64,000 bases of DNA from an uncultured Eubacteriales bacterium (GTDB lineage Bacteria > Bacillota > Clostridia > Oscillospirales > CAG-272), in NCBI GenBank assembly GCA_934394585.1, contig CAKRQU010000006.1, positions 16,107 to 80,106 of the forward strand, in the 5' to 3' direction. A program made the position numbers and the translations under genes. How positions within the stretch are numbered: position 1 is the stretch's first letter; each line of letters starts with the position of its first letter. Shown one piece after another: positions 49,131-57,893 of the stretch. The notes below the pieces were generated by a model. It had not been told where the DNA came from. It worked only from the letters and a program-made list of their open reading frames with translations, and made no database searches.

Positions 49131-50330
49131 ATGAAAAGTAACGAAGAAAAGCCGAAAGGCTTAGCCGACGGCGAAATAAAGGCGGAAAACGAGGATTGCA
49201 GGCGTTTTCTCGCCGTTTCCGAGCATTTTATGATGCTTCGCGTTTGCGTGCTCGCGGCGCTGATAGCTTTTATATTTGCCGTGCTTATTTTCGGGCACGG
49301 TTCGCTCCGCGCGGAAAATTTCAAATATCTCGTGAAGTATATAGACAAAAGCCCCGTGCTTTATTCCTCGTTTTACGAGGGAATAGAATACGAGGGCGGG
49401 GAAAATATGAAATTCGGACTTTATAAAGGCGATGTGTGTGTTTTCGGCGAAGGCAGTGTTTCGCTTTACGGTATTTCGGGCAAAAATACATTTTACAGTG
49501 ATGTGGGAATAGCAAATGCTTCCGTTTATATCGGAAAAGAGCATCTCTGCGTTTACGGCGGCGATAAAAACGAGCTGAAAATATATAATTCCTTTTCGCT
49601 CGTGCACAGTATGAGCTTTGATTATCCGATACTCTGCGTGACCGCGGCGGATGCCGGCGGTTTTGCCGTGGCTACCTCCGAACGCGGATATCGGAGCGCG
49701 GTTTATGTATATAATAAAGCATTCATCCATAAATATACATGGAAAAGCGCCGACAAATTTGTGCTCGATACGGATCTTGGCGAATCGGGAAGATATCTCG
49801 CGCTGCTTTCCATGGGGACCGAAAACGGAAGCCCGTATACCGAGGCGCTTTTTATAGATACGGAAAGCGGCGAGGTGATTTTTTCGAGAAAAATATCGGG
49901 AAAAACGCCTGTCGGCGTGAATATCACGAAAAAAGACGGCGCCTGCTTTGTCTTTTCCGATTCATACCTGTGTATAGATAAAAAAGGCAATGTGAAAAGC
50001 GAGGGCAAAACGGGCGAGGGCACATACGGCATTTACCGCGGCGTATCCGATACGGCGATAGTTTCGAGGGCGGAGGGCAGTATGAAATCCGAGATTTTTA
50101 TTGCCGAAAAGGGAATAAAAATAAGCTCGGGCGGCAAAATAAAATCGGTAAAATTTTACGGAGATAGAATTTATTTGCTTTTTGAGGGCAGAGTGGAAAT
50201 ATACGACGGAGAAAATCTTTATAAAAGTTTTGATATTTCCGGCGATGCGCGCGATATCCTGATAATGGACGACGGCACGGCTATAGTTTGCTATGGCTCA
50301 TATACGGTGCTCATTTCAGATATAACATAA
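49131..50330 (+). CDS. Membrane-anchored beta-propeller-like protein (DUF5711-like)
   Basis: A 399-residue protein. It has a ~35-residue cytoplasmic start, one transmembrane helix (VLAALIAFIFAVLIFGHG) and a long extracytoplasmic region of repeated strands with Gly/Asp turns (for example LYKGDVCVFGEGSVSLYGISGK and FVLDTDLGESGRYLALLSM). This layout suits a WD40/PQQ-like propeller of the DUF5711 type. It begins directly after truA and shares the operon, with an RBS inside the truA end. Function is unknown. Confidence 0.75.
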   Translation: MKSNEEKPKGLADGEIKAENEDCRRFLAVSEHFMMLRVCVLAALIAFIFAVLIFGHGSLRAENFKYLVKYIDKSPVLYSSFYEGIEYEGGENMKFGLYKGDVCVFGEGSVSLYGISGKNTFYSDVGIANASVYIGKEHLCVYGGDKNELKIYNSFSLVHSMSFDYPILCVTAADAGGFAVATSERGYRSAVYVYNKAFIHKYTWKSADKFVLDTDLGESGRYLALLSMGTENGSPYTEALFIDTESGEVIFSRKISGKTPVGVNITKKDGACFVFSDSYLCIDKKGNVKSEGKTGEGTYGIYRGVSDTAIVSRAEGSMKSEIFIAEKGIKISSGGKIKSVKFYGDRIYLLFEGRVEIYDGENLYKSFDISGDARDILIMDDGTAIVCYGSYTVLISDIT

Positions 50331-50404
50331 AATTTACAAATTGTACTTTATTTACATAAAAGCATGGTATATAATCATGTAAAGCAAAGAGAGGGAGAGC
50401 GAAA

Positions 50405-51085
50405 ATGTCTGCGATATTTGATATAGTCCTTATAGCGATAGTTGCCGTCTTTCTGATAATAGGTGCAAAAAAGGGATTTTTAAAATCTCTTTCGGGCTTT
50501 CTTCTTTATATTTTCTCTTTTAATATAGCAAATGCCTTTTATATTTTTTTCGTGAAATACACGGATAAAATAGGCTTTATCGCCGAGCTGAAAAGCGGCG
50601 CTACGGCAGAGCAGATAAGCGGCGTCACAAAAAATGCGGCGGGCTTTATCGACAGGCTTTCCAATATAGGAAACTATGTCATTTCCGGTAGCATGAAGGA
50701 ATTTCAGGAAGCTCAGGCACTGCTCAATTATGTCATAGGCGATGCCGTTTCGTGCCTGATTTCGTTTATCATTGTATTCGCGCTTTCCGTGCTCGTGCTG
50801 AAATTGCTCATTCTTTTGCTTAATTCCGTGGTTACGCATACGGTGGTTTTAAAACAGTTCAACGGTATACTCGGCGGCGCTTTCGGCGCACTCTGCGGAC
50901 TTTTCTGGGCGTGGGTTTTTGCAAAGCTTTTTGTTTCCTTTGCTTTTCCCATATTGAATTCGAAATTGCCCGATGTATTTACCGCATCCATGACGGAATC
51001 CTTTGTGGTGAAATTTTGCCTGAAGGTAAATCCGCTTGCGTTCCTCATTTATATAGCAAACAAATTCGCGGGACTTTTCAGATAA
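50405..51085 (+). CDS. CvpA family membrane protein
   Basis: A 226-residue protein of the CvpA/colicin V production type, with about four transmembrane helices. The N-terminal helix FDIVLIAIVAVFLIIGAKKGFLKSLSGF is the family signature, and the region ILGGAFGALCGLFWAWVFAKLF is also typical. Members are linked to envelope homeostasis; the exact role is unknown. GAGAGGGAG lies upstream, and clpE follows. Confidence 0.85.
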   Translation: MSAIFDIVLIAIVAVFLIIGAKKGFLKSLSGFLLYIFSFNIANAFYIFFVKYTDKIGFIAELKSGATAEQISGVTKNAAGFIDRLSNIGNYVISGSMKEFQEAQALLNYVIGDAVSCLISFIIVFALSVLVLKLLILLLNSVVTHTVVLKQFNGILGGAFGALCGLFWAWVFAKLFVSFAFPILNSKLPDVFTASMTESFVVKFCLKVNPLAFLIYIANKFAGLFR

Positions 51086-51160
51086 TTCCCGCAAAAATAC
51101 GCGCCGCTTCGGCAGGGCGGGGCGCCAATACGGCAAACTGCCGAGAAAGAGATTTTTTAT

Positions 51161-53491
51161 ATGAATATGCAGCTTTGTTCCCGTTGCCATAAAAGAGCGG
51201 CGGTTGTCTTTATCACAAAATTCGAAAACGGAAAATCCATACAGGAGGGACTTTGCCTGCACTGCGCAAAGGAGCTGGGCATAACTCAGGTGGACAATGT
51301 TCTCCAGAACATGGGCATCACCGATGATGATCTCGACAATATGGAAAACGAGCTGGGAGCACTGATAACTTCCGAGGATGGGGAGAATATCCCCGATGGC
51401 GATGAAAACGAAAGCCGCACTCCCGCGATAGATTTTGCCAAGCTTTTCGGCAATATGCCGCCTTTCGGCGCGCAGCAGCCACAGAGCACGGGCGAAAACG
51501 CAAAAACCGACAAAAAGCAGAAAAAAGAGGCGAAAAAGCCAGAGAGGAAGTTTCTCTCGCTTTACTGCAGGGATCTTACCGCGAGCGCACGCGAGGGCAA
51601 GCTCGACGCCGTTATAGGCAGAGAGCGCGAAACCGAGCGCATGATGCAGATACTCACGCGCCGCCAGAAAAACAATCCCTGCCTCATAGGCGAGCCTGGA
51701 GTAGGCAAAACGGCGATAGCGGAGTCGCTCGCGCAGAAAATAGCGGCGGGAGATGTCCCGTATAAGCTCCGCAACAAAGAGGTTTTCCTCGTGGATCTCA
51801 CGGCGCTCGTCGCGGGGACACAGTTCCGCGGGCAGTTTGAATCGCGCATGAAAGGGCTTGTGGACGAAGTAAAGGCGCTGGGCAATATCATCCTCGTGAT
51901 AGACGAAGTGCACAGCATAGTCGGCGTGGGCGATTCCGAGGGAAGCATGAATGCGGCAAATATTTTAAAACCGTCGCTTTCGCGCGGTGAAATACAGATT
52001 ATCGGTGCCACCACGCTCACGGAATACCGTAAATATATAGAAAAAGATGCCGCGCTGGAGCGCAGATTTCAACCGATAATAGTAGAGGAGCCTTCCATAG
52101 ACGAAACGAAGAAAATTCTGGAGGGTATAAAGAAATATTACGAAACATACCACAAAATAAGAATACCGGACAGCGTGATAAGCGCCGCGGTGGAGCTTTC
52201 CGAAAGATATATCACGGATAGATTTCTGCCGGATAAAGCCATAGACCTGCTCGACGAAGCGGCGGCTTATGTGGCGATGAATTCTCCCGTGATAGAGCGG
52301 GTGGCTGAAGTGGAAAAGCAGCTCGCCGAGCTGAAAAAGCAGGCGACAGAGCTGGAAGAAGCGGCTACATCCGGCGAATCCTCCGAGAGCGGCAATGAAG
52401 AGCGCGAAAATACTTACGCTAAGCTCGCCGAGGTAAAGGCGGGACAGCTCCGCGGCGAGGAAGAATACAAAAAGCTGCGCGACGAGCTTGCCTCTGTGGA
52501 GCTTACGAAAGACAGTCTCGCCCGCGTCATCGAAATATGGACGGGCGTACCCGCAGGTTCCATAACGGCAAATGAGTTCGAGCGGCTGAACGGACTTTCC
52601 GACAGGCTGAAATCCCGCATAAAAGGGCAGGATGCCGCAGTGGATGCCGTGGTACGCGCGATAAAACGCAACCGCGCCGGCGTTTCGTATAAGCGCAAAC
52701 CCGTTTCCTTTATATTTGCCGGTCCTACGGGCGTGGGCAAAACCGAGCTGGTAAAGGTGCTCGCCGCGGATCTTTTCAATACGCCGGACAGTCTTATCCG
52801 CATGGATATGTCGGAATTTATGGAAAAGCATTCCGTTTCGAGGCTTGTCGGTTCACCTCCCGGATATGTCGGCTATGACGATGCGGGTCAGCTCACGGAA
52901 AAAATCCGCCGCAAACCGTACAGCGTAGTGCTTTTCGACGAAATAGAAAAGGCACATCCCGATGTACTGAATATATTGCTTCAGATACTGGACGACGGCA
53001 AAGTTACCGATTCGCACGGAAAAGAAGTGAAATTTGACAACTGCGTCATAGTGATGACAACAAACGCGGGTTCATCGGGCGGCATGAATACAGCGGGCTT
53101 CGGTATGAAAAGCGAGCAGATAGCCGAGGCGAGAACGGAAAAAGCTCTTTCCGAATTTCTGCGCCCCGAATTTATAAACAGAGTGGATGAGATAATAACA
53201 TTCCGCGCGCTTGACAAGAGTGATTTTGAGCATATTGCTTCGATAATGCTCGGGGATACCAAAAAAGCGCTCGCCGAACGCGGAATAGATTTTATCTGGA
53301 CTCCTGCCGCAGAAAAATATATAGCCGAAAAATCATTCTCCGAAAAATACGGCGCGCGTAATATGCGCAGATTTATCAGCCGTGAAATAGAAGACGCGGC
53401 GGCAGAGAAGATTATTTCGGAATATGATAAGCATATTTCGCTCATCACGGTGGATTCCGATGGGGAAAAGCCGATAATAGAGGCAAAATAA
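51161..53491 (+). CDS. clpE: ClpE/ClpC-type AAA+ chaperone with N-terminal zinc finger
   Basis: An ATP-dependent unfoldase that feeds ClpP or disaggregates proteins. The 776-residue protein starts with a zinc finger (CSRCHKRAAVVFITKF...GLCLHCAKELG), as in ClpE, instead of the double Clp-N repeat of ClpC. An acidic linker follows to about residue 125. The first AAA domain has Walker A LIGEPGVGKTAI, Walker B VIDEVHSIVG and a coiled middle domain (~395-440). The second has IFAGPTGVGKTELVKVLAADLF, SPPGYVGYDD and VLFDEIEKAHPDVLN. No CtsR operator or mcsAB genes are visible beside it. Confidence 0.88.
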   Translation: MNMQLCSRCHKRAAVVFITKFENGKSIQEGLCLHCAKELGITQVDNVLQNMGITDDDLDNMENELGALITSEDGENIPDGDENESRTPAIDFAKLFGNMPPFGAQQPQSTGENAKTDKKQKKEAKKPERKFLSLYCRDLTASAREGKLDAVIGRERETERMMQILTRRQKNNPCLIGEPGVGKTAIAESLAQKIAAGDVPYKLRNKEVFLVDLTALVAGTQFRGQFESRMKGLVDEVKALGNIILVIDEVHSIVGVGDSEGSMNAANILKPSLSRGEIQIIGATTLTEYRKYIEKDAALERRFQPIIVEEPSIDETKKILEGIKKYYETYHKIRIPDSVISAAVELSERYITDRFLPDKAIDLLDEAAAYVAMNSPVIERVAEVEKQLAELKKQATELEEAATSGESSESGNEERENTYAKLAEVKAGQLRGEEEYKKLRDELASVELTKDSLARVIEIWTGVPAGSITANEFERLNGLSDRLKSRIKGQDAAVDAVVRAIKRNRAGVSYKRKPVSFIFAGPTGVGKTELVKVLAADLFNTPDSLIRMDMSEFMEKHSVSRLVGSPPGYVGYDDAGQLTEKIRRKPYSVVLFDEIEKAHPDVLNILLQILDDGKVTDSHGKEVKFDNCVIVMTTNAGSSGGMNTAGFGMKSEQIAEARTEKALSEFLRPEFINRVDEIITFRALDKSDFEHIASIMLGDTKKALAERGIDFIWTPAAEKYIAEKSFSEKYGARNMRRFISREIEDAAAEKIISEYDKHISLITVDSDGEKPIIEAK

Positions 53492-53638
53492 AGATTTAAA
53501 GCAAATCATACGGGTGCGTTTCGCCGCTTTTCTGAAGCCGGCTTTTATGGGCTTACGGAAATACAGAGGCGGCGGACTATCCCTTTGACGCCGCTATGCG
53601 AGCGGTAACGGTTGTTACATATACGGAAAAATAAAATG

Positions 53639-53675
53639 AAAAGCATCCGCACGGTTTGTGCGGATGCTTTTTGCC
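53639..53675 (+). terminator. Terminator downstream of clpE
   Basis: AAAGCATCCGCAC-GGTTT-GTGCGGATGCTTTTT is a perfect 13-bp stem with T-run. It lies 150 bases after the clpE stop. The stretch between (53492-53638) holds short GC-rich inverted repeats (GCCGGC, CCGCTATGCGAGCGG) and no gene. Confidence 0.88.
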
Positions 53676-53689
53676 TTTACGAAAAGATA

Positions 53690-54470
53690 TGGCGGTTACT
53701 TTTCTGTGAGAAAAGTAACAAAAGTTGCTTTTTCTCCCGCAGGAGAAACGGGGTGTACTTTTCTATGAAGAAAAGTACCAAAAGTCAAAAAGAGGAAAGA
53801 ATTCCTCTTTTAAACACCTTCTGTCGCCTCGTGGCGACTTGTGCGAACATACTGCCCCGACAGTCCGACCATAGATTAAACCGGAAATATGGTTCAGACC
53901 CCCGCTTAACTTGGACTTTAGTCTGTGCAAACCAGAACTTTAGCCGCCTCGTTTCGATGTCCATCAAGCCATGCTCGATTTGGTGGAGTTTAGTCTATAG
54001 TTGGAAGCGTAGCTAAAGCCATGGTAGGAGCCAACCCACCCCGTCGAATCTGCTCGCTTTTTGCGGCATACTTTGTTCGCACGCGCGGCATGGATTATGA
54101 TGTGATGAGAGATAAACATGAGATTTTTACTTTGCCATCTATAGCACATACTTGCCGCGCATTACTTCCTGCGGCTAACTCGACGGGGTGCGAGGTAGTT
54201 TGCAAAGGAGGGCGAGGAGCCTTCCTTTGATGACTTTTCCCGCGCTTTTTGTCAGTAAAAAGCGCGATCGTACCTCGGGCGACCGCAGTCGCCCGCCCCT
54301 CTTGGCAAAGAGTAACTTTTTGGTACTTTTCTTCATAGAAAAGTACACCCCGTTCTCCTGCGAGGAGAGAAGTAACTTTTGTTTCTTTACCAAAAGAAAA
54401 ACGAGCACGGGCGGCAAGCGCCGCCCGCTTCTTTTTCATATTTTTCTTTGGCAAAGAAAAAAGCCACAAA
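53690..54470 (+). repeat. Large palindromic intergenic element, copy C
   Basis: About 780 bp with the shared core at about 53781-54241. It has the hairpin AAAGAGGAA-AGAA-TTCCTCTTT, the 11-bp long-range stem at 54037-54047/54180-54190 and the AAAGGAGG/CCTTCCTTT stem. Its arms are a near-perfect 36-base inverted repeat (about 53744-53779 against 54322-54358) containing CTATGAAGAAAAGTACC, which differs from the arms of copies A and B. The right side ends with GGGCGGCAAGCGCCGCCC and TTTCTTTGGCAAAGAAA hairpins. Reading frames inside it lack ribosome binding sites and homology. Confidence 0.85.
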
Positions 54471-54561
54471 CATCGGGAGCCGGTGTTCATGACTTACAAA
54501 AACAAAAACGCCGTGCAAAATGCACGGCGCCTGCATAGCGAAAAAATAAATTTTCCGAAAA

Positions 54562-54840
54562 TTATTCAGCGATAACGCTGACAAATTTCTTGCCTTCTGC
54601 CTTGCGCTCGAACTTAACTGTTCCGTCAACAAGTGCAAAGAGAGTATCGTCGCTGCCGATACCGACGCCTGTGCCGGGATGAACGTTTGTGCCTCTCTGA
54701 CGAACTATAATGTTGCCTGCGAGAACGCTCTGTCCGTCCGACTTTTTAACGCCGAGTCTCTGAGCGCGGCTGTCACGTCCGTTCTTTGTGGAACCAACGC
54801 CTTTTTTATGTGCAAAAAATTGCAAACTGAGCTTTAACAT
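54562..54840 (-). CDS. rpmA: 50S ribosomal protein L27
   Basis: The 92-residue L27 of the large subunit, near the peptidyl-transferase centre. It begins with the cleavable Firmicutes extension MLKLSLQFF followed by AHKKG. The core is HKKGVGSTKNGRDSRAQRLGVKKSDGQ with GNIIVRQRGTNVHPGTGVGIGSDDTLFAL. The extension must be removed, in Staphylococcus and related bacteria by Prp, whose gene is next door. GGAGGTAAA lies upstream. Confidence 0.97.
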   Translation of the reverse strand: MLKLSLQFFAHKKGVGSTKNGRDSRAQRLGVKKSDGQSVLAGNIIVRQRGTNVHPGTGVGIGSDDTLFALVDGTVKFERKAEGKKFVSVIAE

Positions 54841-54877
54841 TTGATTTACCTCCCGTTTAAGATTCTTTTTGTAACTT

Positions 54878-55243
54878 TTAATCCTTTTCGATGTCCTGAT
54901 CTATGCAGTCAACATCGAGGTAGTCGTAGTAATCCTCGAGCATTTCGTTCAGCTGCAGATAATAACTGTATATCAGCCCCTGAACGGCATACTGCTTTGC
55001 TTCATCCTCTTCATAAGAGGGAAGAGCGGATTTCACCTTTACGGAAATATCGGCTGTTTTCTCATCCATTTCGAAATCGACATTTGCTCCCCATACGACC
55101 TCGATCGTATTTATGATGAGCATAGTCATCGCGGAGAGCGCCGCGCAAACGATATCTTTGCCCGCTTCATCAAAGCCTGCATGACCGTATTCGCGAAAGC
55201 CGTAATAATTATTTCCGCTTTTGTAAAATACTACTTTTACCAT
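54878..55243 (-). CDS. prp: Ribosomal-processing cysteine protease Prp
   Basis: Prp cleaves the N-terminal extension of L27. The 121-residue protein has the conserved GHAGFDEAGKDIVCAALSAM segment, containing the catalytic His and Cys of this family. The tail is acidic and tyrosine-rich (DYYDYLDVDCIDQDIEKD), longer than usual. It lies between rplU and rpmA, the standard position, only 6 bases after rplU. Confidence 0.94.
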   Translation of the reverse strand: MVKVVFYKSGNNYYGFREYGHAGFDEAGKDIVCAALSAMTMLIINTIEVVWGANVDFEMDEKTADISVKVKSALPSYEEDEAKQYAVQGLIYSYYLQLNEMLEDYYDYLDVDCIDQDIEKD

Positions 55244-55249
55244 AGCTTA

Positions 55250-55558
55250 TCAGCCGTAGATTTTTTCGATCTGTACTTTGGTATAAGGCTGTCTGTGACC
55301 GATTTTCTTTTTCTCGTTCTTTTTGGACTTATACTTCATTACATAAATCTTTTTGGACTTGCCGTTTTTGAGAACCTTTGCAGTTACATAAGCGCCTTCA
55401 ACGGTGGGCTTGCCCGCAACGAAGCTTTCGCCGCAAACAGCGCAAACCTCATCAAATTTTACCGTTTCTTCCTCAGCTGCCTCGAGCTTCTCAACGAAGA
55501 TGATATCGCCTTCGGAAACTTTGTACTGCTTTCCGCCTGTTTTGATTATTGCAAACAC
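55250..55558 (-). CDS. rplU: 50S ribosomal protein L21
   Basis: The 102-residue L21, which binds 23S rRNA. It has AIIKTGGKQYKVSEGDIIFVEKL at the start and GKSKKIYVMKYKSKKNEKKKIGHRQPYTKVQI at the end. The GTG start at 55558 is chosen because GAGAGG lies 8 bases upstream and the length then matches the family; a GTG at 55567 overlaps that site. It is the first gene of rplU-prp-rpmA. Confidence 0.96.
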   Translation of the reverse strand: MFAIIKTGGKQYKVSEGDIIFVEKLEAAEEETVKFDEVCAVCGESFVAGKPTVEGAYVTAKVLKNGKSKKIYVMKYKSKKNEKKKIGHRQPYTKVQIEKIYG

Positions 55559-55574
55559 GAAAAGCACCTCTCTT

Positions 55575-55640
55575 TCATTTATGACTCGCTAAATAAGGCA
55601 GCGCGTGAGCGCATTTTATGAGCCTTAACTTTATGCGGCA
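55575..55640 (-). promoter_or_regulatory. Possible L21 leader RNA
   Basis: Between the promoter and rplU the minus-strand transcript reads AAGGCTCATAAAATGCGC, TCACGCGCTGCC and TTATTTAGCGAGTC, with a GCGC/GCGC and AAGGC/GCCTT pairing. The position fits the ribosomal L21 leader class, an autoregulatory element in Firmicutes. I cannot confirm the consensus by eye. Confidence 0.4.
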
Positions 55641-55644
55641 ATTT

Positions 55645-55673
55645 ATTTTATCATAAGAATGAGGCTGTGTCAA
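55645..55673 (-). promoter_or_regulatory. Sigma-A promoter of rplU-prp-rpmA
   Basis: On the minus strand: TTGACA, 17 bases, TAAAAT. Confidence 0.82.
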
Positions 55674-55809
55674 GTGTTTTGCGCAATTTTTCGGGGTATT
55701 TTTTGTAAAAAACAGAGAAATTTTAATTTTTATATAAAGAAATCGCGACAGTCGCGTATCGCAGGAGCGTGCAAAGGCACGGCGGTATGTTTTTTCGGAT
55801 TTTTGCGCC

Positions 55810-55838
55810 TTGACAATGCGCTTTTTTTGTGATATACT
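55810..55838 (+). promoter_or_regulatory. Sigma-A promoter of tRNA-Leu
   Basis: TTGACA at 55810-55815, 17 bases, TATACT at 55833-55838, 10 bases before the tRNA. Confidence 0.85.
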
Positions 55839-55848
55839 GTTTATCCAT

Positions 55849-55931
55849 GCGGGCGTGGCGGAATGGCAGACGCGTCGGTCTTAGGAACCGATGTCCACGA
55901 CGTGCAGGTTCAAGTCCTGTCGCCCGCACCA
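55849..55931 (+). tRNA. tRNA-Leu (anticodon TAG)
   Basis: An 83-base class II tRNA. The acceptor GCGGGCG pairs with CGCCCGC, the anticodon loop contains TAG, and a long variable arm (TGTCCACGACG region) is typical of leucine tRNAs. The T loop is GGTTCAAGTC, and CCA is encoded. Confidence 0.95.
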
Positions 55932-55959
55932 TATATGCCAGACGAAATGGCTATCTGCG

Positions 55960-55990
55960 AAAAAGCCCTTGAAATTCAAGGGCTTTTTCG
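55960..55990. terminator. Terminator after tRNA-Leu (bidirectional)
   Basis: AAAAAGCCCTTGAA / TTCAAGGGCTTTTT is a perfect stem. It also serves the convergent SGNH gene on the minus strand. Confidence 0.92.
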
Positions 55991-55998
55991 TATGTGAC

Positions 55999-57054
55999 TT
56001 ACTTAAGAAATTCCGCGACTGCGGCGCCGATGGCTTTTGCCATGTATAGATATCCGGTGCCGTTCGGATGGCAATTATCCGCCGTGCATTCCTCACGCAG
56101 ATCCACAGGATAAATTTTCGAGCCGTCGACAAAACGTACATTTTTGTCGCCATCCGCCTTTGCGCGCTCGTAATTTTCATATATCAGGCGGCGGCGCTTT
56201 TCATTTCCTTCGATATCCGTGTGATAATCTACTTTGGATGCGAATATAAAAGGAGTATCGGGTTGTGCCGCACGGAATTTTTTATATCCCGCAAAATGAG
56301 TTTTTTCGAGATAATCGAAATCGGGAGCATTGTGGTCGTAATCGTATACAAAAACACTCATATCCAGCCCCGAAATGTATTTCATCATGGCATCCTCCGC
56401 TTTTGCCGCGCCCGCAAAACCGAGATTTATGAAATCGCAGTCGAGCATGCGCGAGATTATTGCGGGATAATTTCCGCCGGGCAGCGTGGAGCCGACGCCG
56501 TGCACTATCGACGAGCCGTAGAATACCACGGGCTTTTTGTATTTGTAATCATCTGGCGGGAGCAGAGTACAGCCCTCGCGCAGAGCGATATAGACGTGAC
56601 CGAGCTTGGCAAAAAGCGGGAGATAAAGCGTTATTTCCCGCATTTCGGGTTTCAGCCGCACGCGCCCCTCGGCAAATCCCACTGTGTCACCCTGATAAGT
56701 GAAAAATATACCGCCGAATTTTGTATTTCCGTTTTCTTTTACATAAAAATTAAAGCCTTCCTTGGCGAGAAAAGACGACTGCGGCTGGCCGAATGTATCG
56801 GCTTCTTTGATATCCGTATGCACCACGATATAATCGGAATCTGTTTTAAACCTTATTCTGCCGCCGGCAGTCATGGCGGAAAGATTTACCACGGCTTCGC
56901 TCGTATTTTCCGCCACGTTTTTCGGTATGCGCAGATAAGGCTCGCAAAGCCCGTGCAGGGAAAAGGGAGGTTTGCTCGCATCGAAATATACGGGATTTCC
57001 GAGAGTGATGGTACGTTTTTCGGGGAGAAAGCCCGATTCTTTTGTTATCTTCAT
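55999..57054 (-). CDS. Two-domain SGNH hydrolase (carbohydrate-esterase-like)
   Basis: A 351-residue protein. Residues 1-~165 form an N-terminal beta-sandwich as found in some acetyl-xylan-type esterases (LRIPKNVAENTSEAVVNLSAMTAGGRIRFKTDSDYIVVH). The C-terminal SGNH domain has VFYGSSIVHGVG (nucleophilic Ser), NLGFAGAAKAED (Gly) and TADNCHPNGTGYLYMA (Asp/His block). There is no signal peptide. Deacylation of a sugar is likely, but substrate is inferred. It is monocistronic. Confidence 0.82.
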   Translation of the reverse strand: MKITKESGFLPEKRTITLGNPVYFDASKPPFSLHGLCEPYLRIPKNVAENTSEAVVNLSAMTAGGRIRFKTDSDYIVVHTDIKEADTFGQPQSSFLAKEGFNFYVKENGNTKFGGIFFTYQGDTVGFAEGRVRLKPEMREITLYLPLFAKLGHVYIALREGCTLLPPDDYKYKKPVVFYGSSIVHGVGSTLPGGNYPAIISRMLDCDFINLGFAGAAKAEDAMMKYISGLDMSVFVYDYDHNAPDFDYLEKTHFAGYKKFRAAQPDTPFIFASKVDYHTDIEGNEKRRRLIYENYERAKADGDKNVRFVDGSKIYPVDLREECTADNCHPNGTGYLYMAKAIGAAVAEFLK

Positions 57055-57135
57055 TTTATTTATGCTCCTTACGGACGGTTTTTAAAAAATATACCATACA
57101 GCATGTGTATTTGTCAAGAAAAAAAGCCGTTTTTA

Positions 57136-57164
57136 TTGACAGCCGCCGCTTTTTTGCGTAAAAT
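57136..57164 (+). promoter_or_regulatory. Sigma-A promoter of the lipoprotein/serpin genes
   Basis: TTGACA at 57136-57141, 17 bases, TAAAAT at 57159-57164. A long leader (about 170 bases) precedes the first gene. It contains the small hairpin AAGCCG-AAAA-CGGCTT followed, after a few bases, by TTATTTTTTT, a possible weak attenuator. Confidence 0.75.
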
Positions 57165-57343
57165 GAAATTGTTCCGATGCGACGAAAACGTATAATATAA
57201 GAAAATTTCGGGAAAAATCAAAAAAATATGATTTTTCGGTGAGAAAAAAAGACATTTTCTTCGACTAAGAAGTGTAAGAAGCCGAAAACGGCTTTACAGA
57301 TTATTTTTTTGAGCCGCAAAGATGCGGCGGAAAGGCAAATAAT

Positions 57344-57844
57344 ATGAAACGTTTTTTTGCGATAGTTCTCGCATTATTCATGCTCGCAGGTCTGGCGGCT
57401 TGCACAAAGAACGAAAATAATTCGAACCTCACTACGCCCGAGCTCATCAAGGCAGTATACAAAAAATGTCCCATAGGCATTAGCGTTTCCACAGAAAAGA
57501 TAGACACAACTATGCCCGCCGATACAATTGCGTACGTCGCAAGCGTAACAAGCGTTGACAAGGTAAGCGAAATATATGTTTCCGCTCCCACGATGACTCC
57601 TCCCGCATACGAGATGGTAGTGGTACGCGTAAAGGATGCAGCCGACGCAGAAGCAATGGCTAAAGAAATCCTCGAAAATGCGGATCCCTGTAAGTGGATA
57701 TGTGTTTGCGCCGATAAAGTACGCGTAGTTGCCTGCGGCGACACGATAATGATGGTTATGTCCTCCGATGCGGACACAAAGGGGCTGACAGAAGCTTTTA
57801 TTGAGCTTTGCGGCGGAAAAGCCGATGTTTCTCTCGAGAAATAA
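57344..57844 (+). CDS. Lipoprotein (DUF4358-like)
   Basis: A 166-residue secreted lipoprotein. The signal peptide is MKRFFAIVLALFMLAGLAAC with a lipobox LAAC, so it is expected to be lipid-anchored at the outer face of the membrane. The mature part (TTPELIKAVYKKC..., EMVVVRVKDAADAEAMAKEILEN...) has the pattern of DUF4358 proteins common in Clostridia, function unknown. It lies 49 bases upstream of the serpin gene, so the two are probably made and exported together. Confidence 0.75.
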   Translation: MKRFFAIVLALFMLAGLAACTKNENNSNLTTPELIKAVYKKCPIGISVSTEKIDTTMPADTIAYVASVTSVDKVSEIYVSAPTMTPPAYEMVVVRVKDAADAEAMAKEILENADPCKWICVCADKVRVVACGDTIMMVMSSDADTKGLTEAFIELCGGKADVSLEK

Positions 57845-57893
57845 TTAAATAAAAATACACATGACCGCACGCGCGGAAAGGAAAGGGCTGAAT

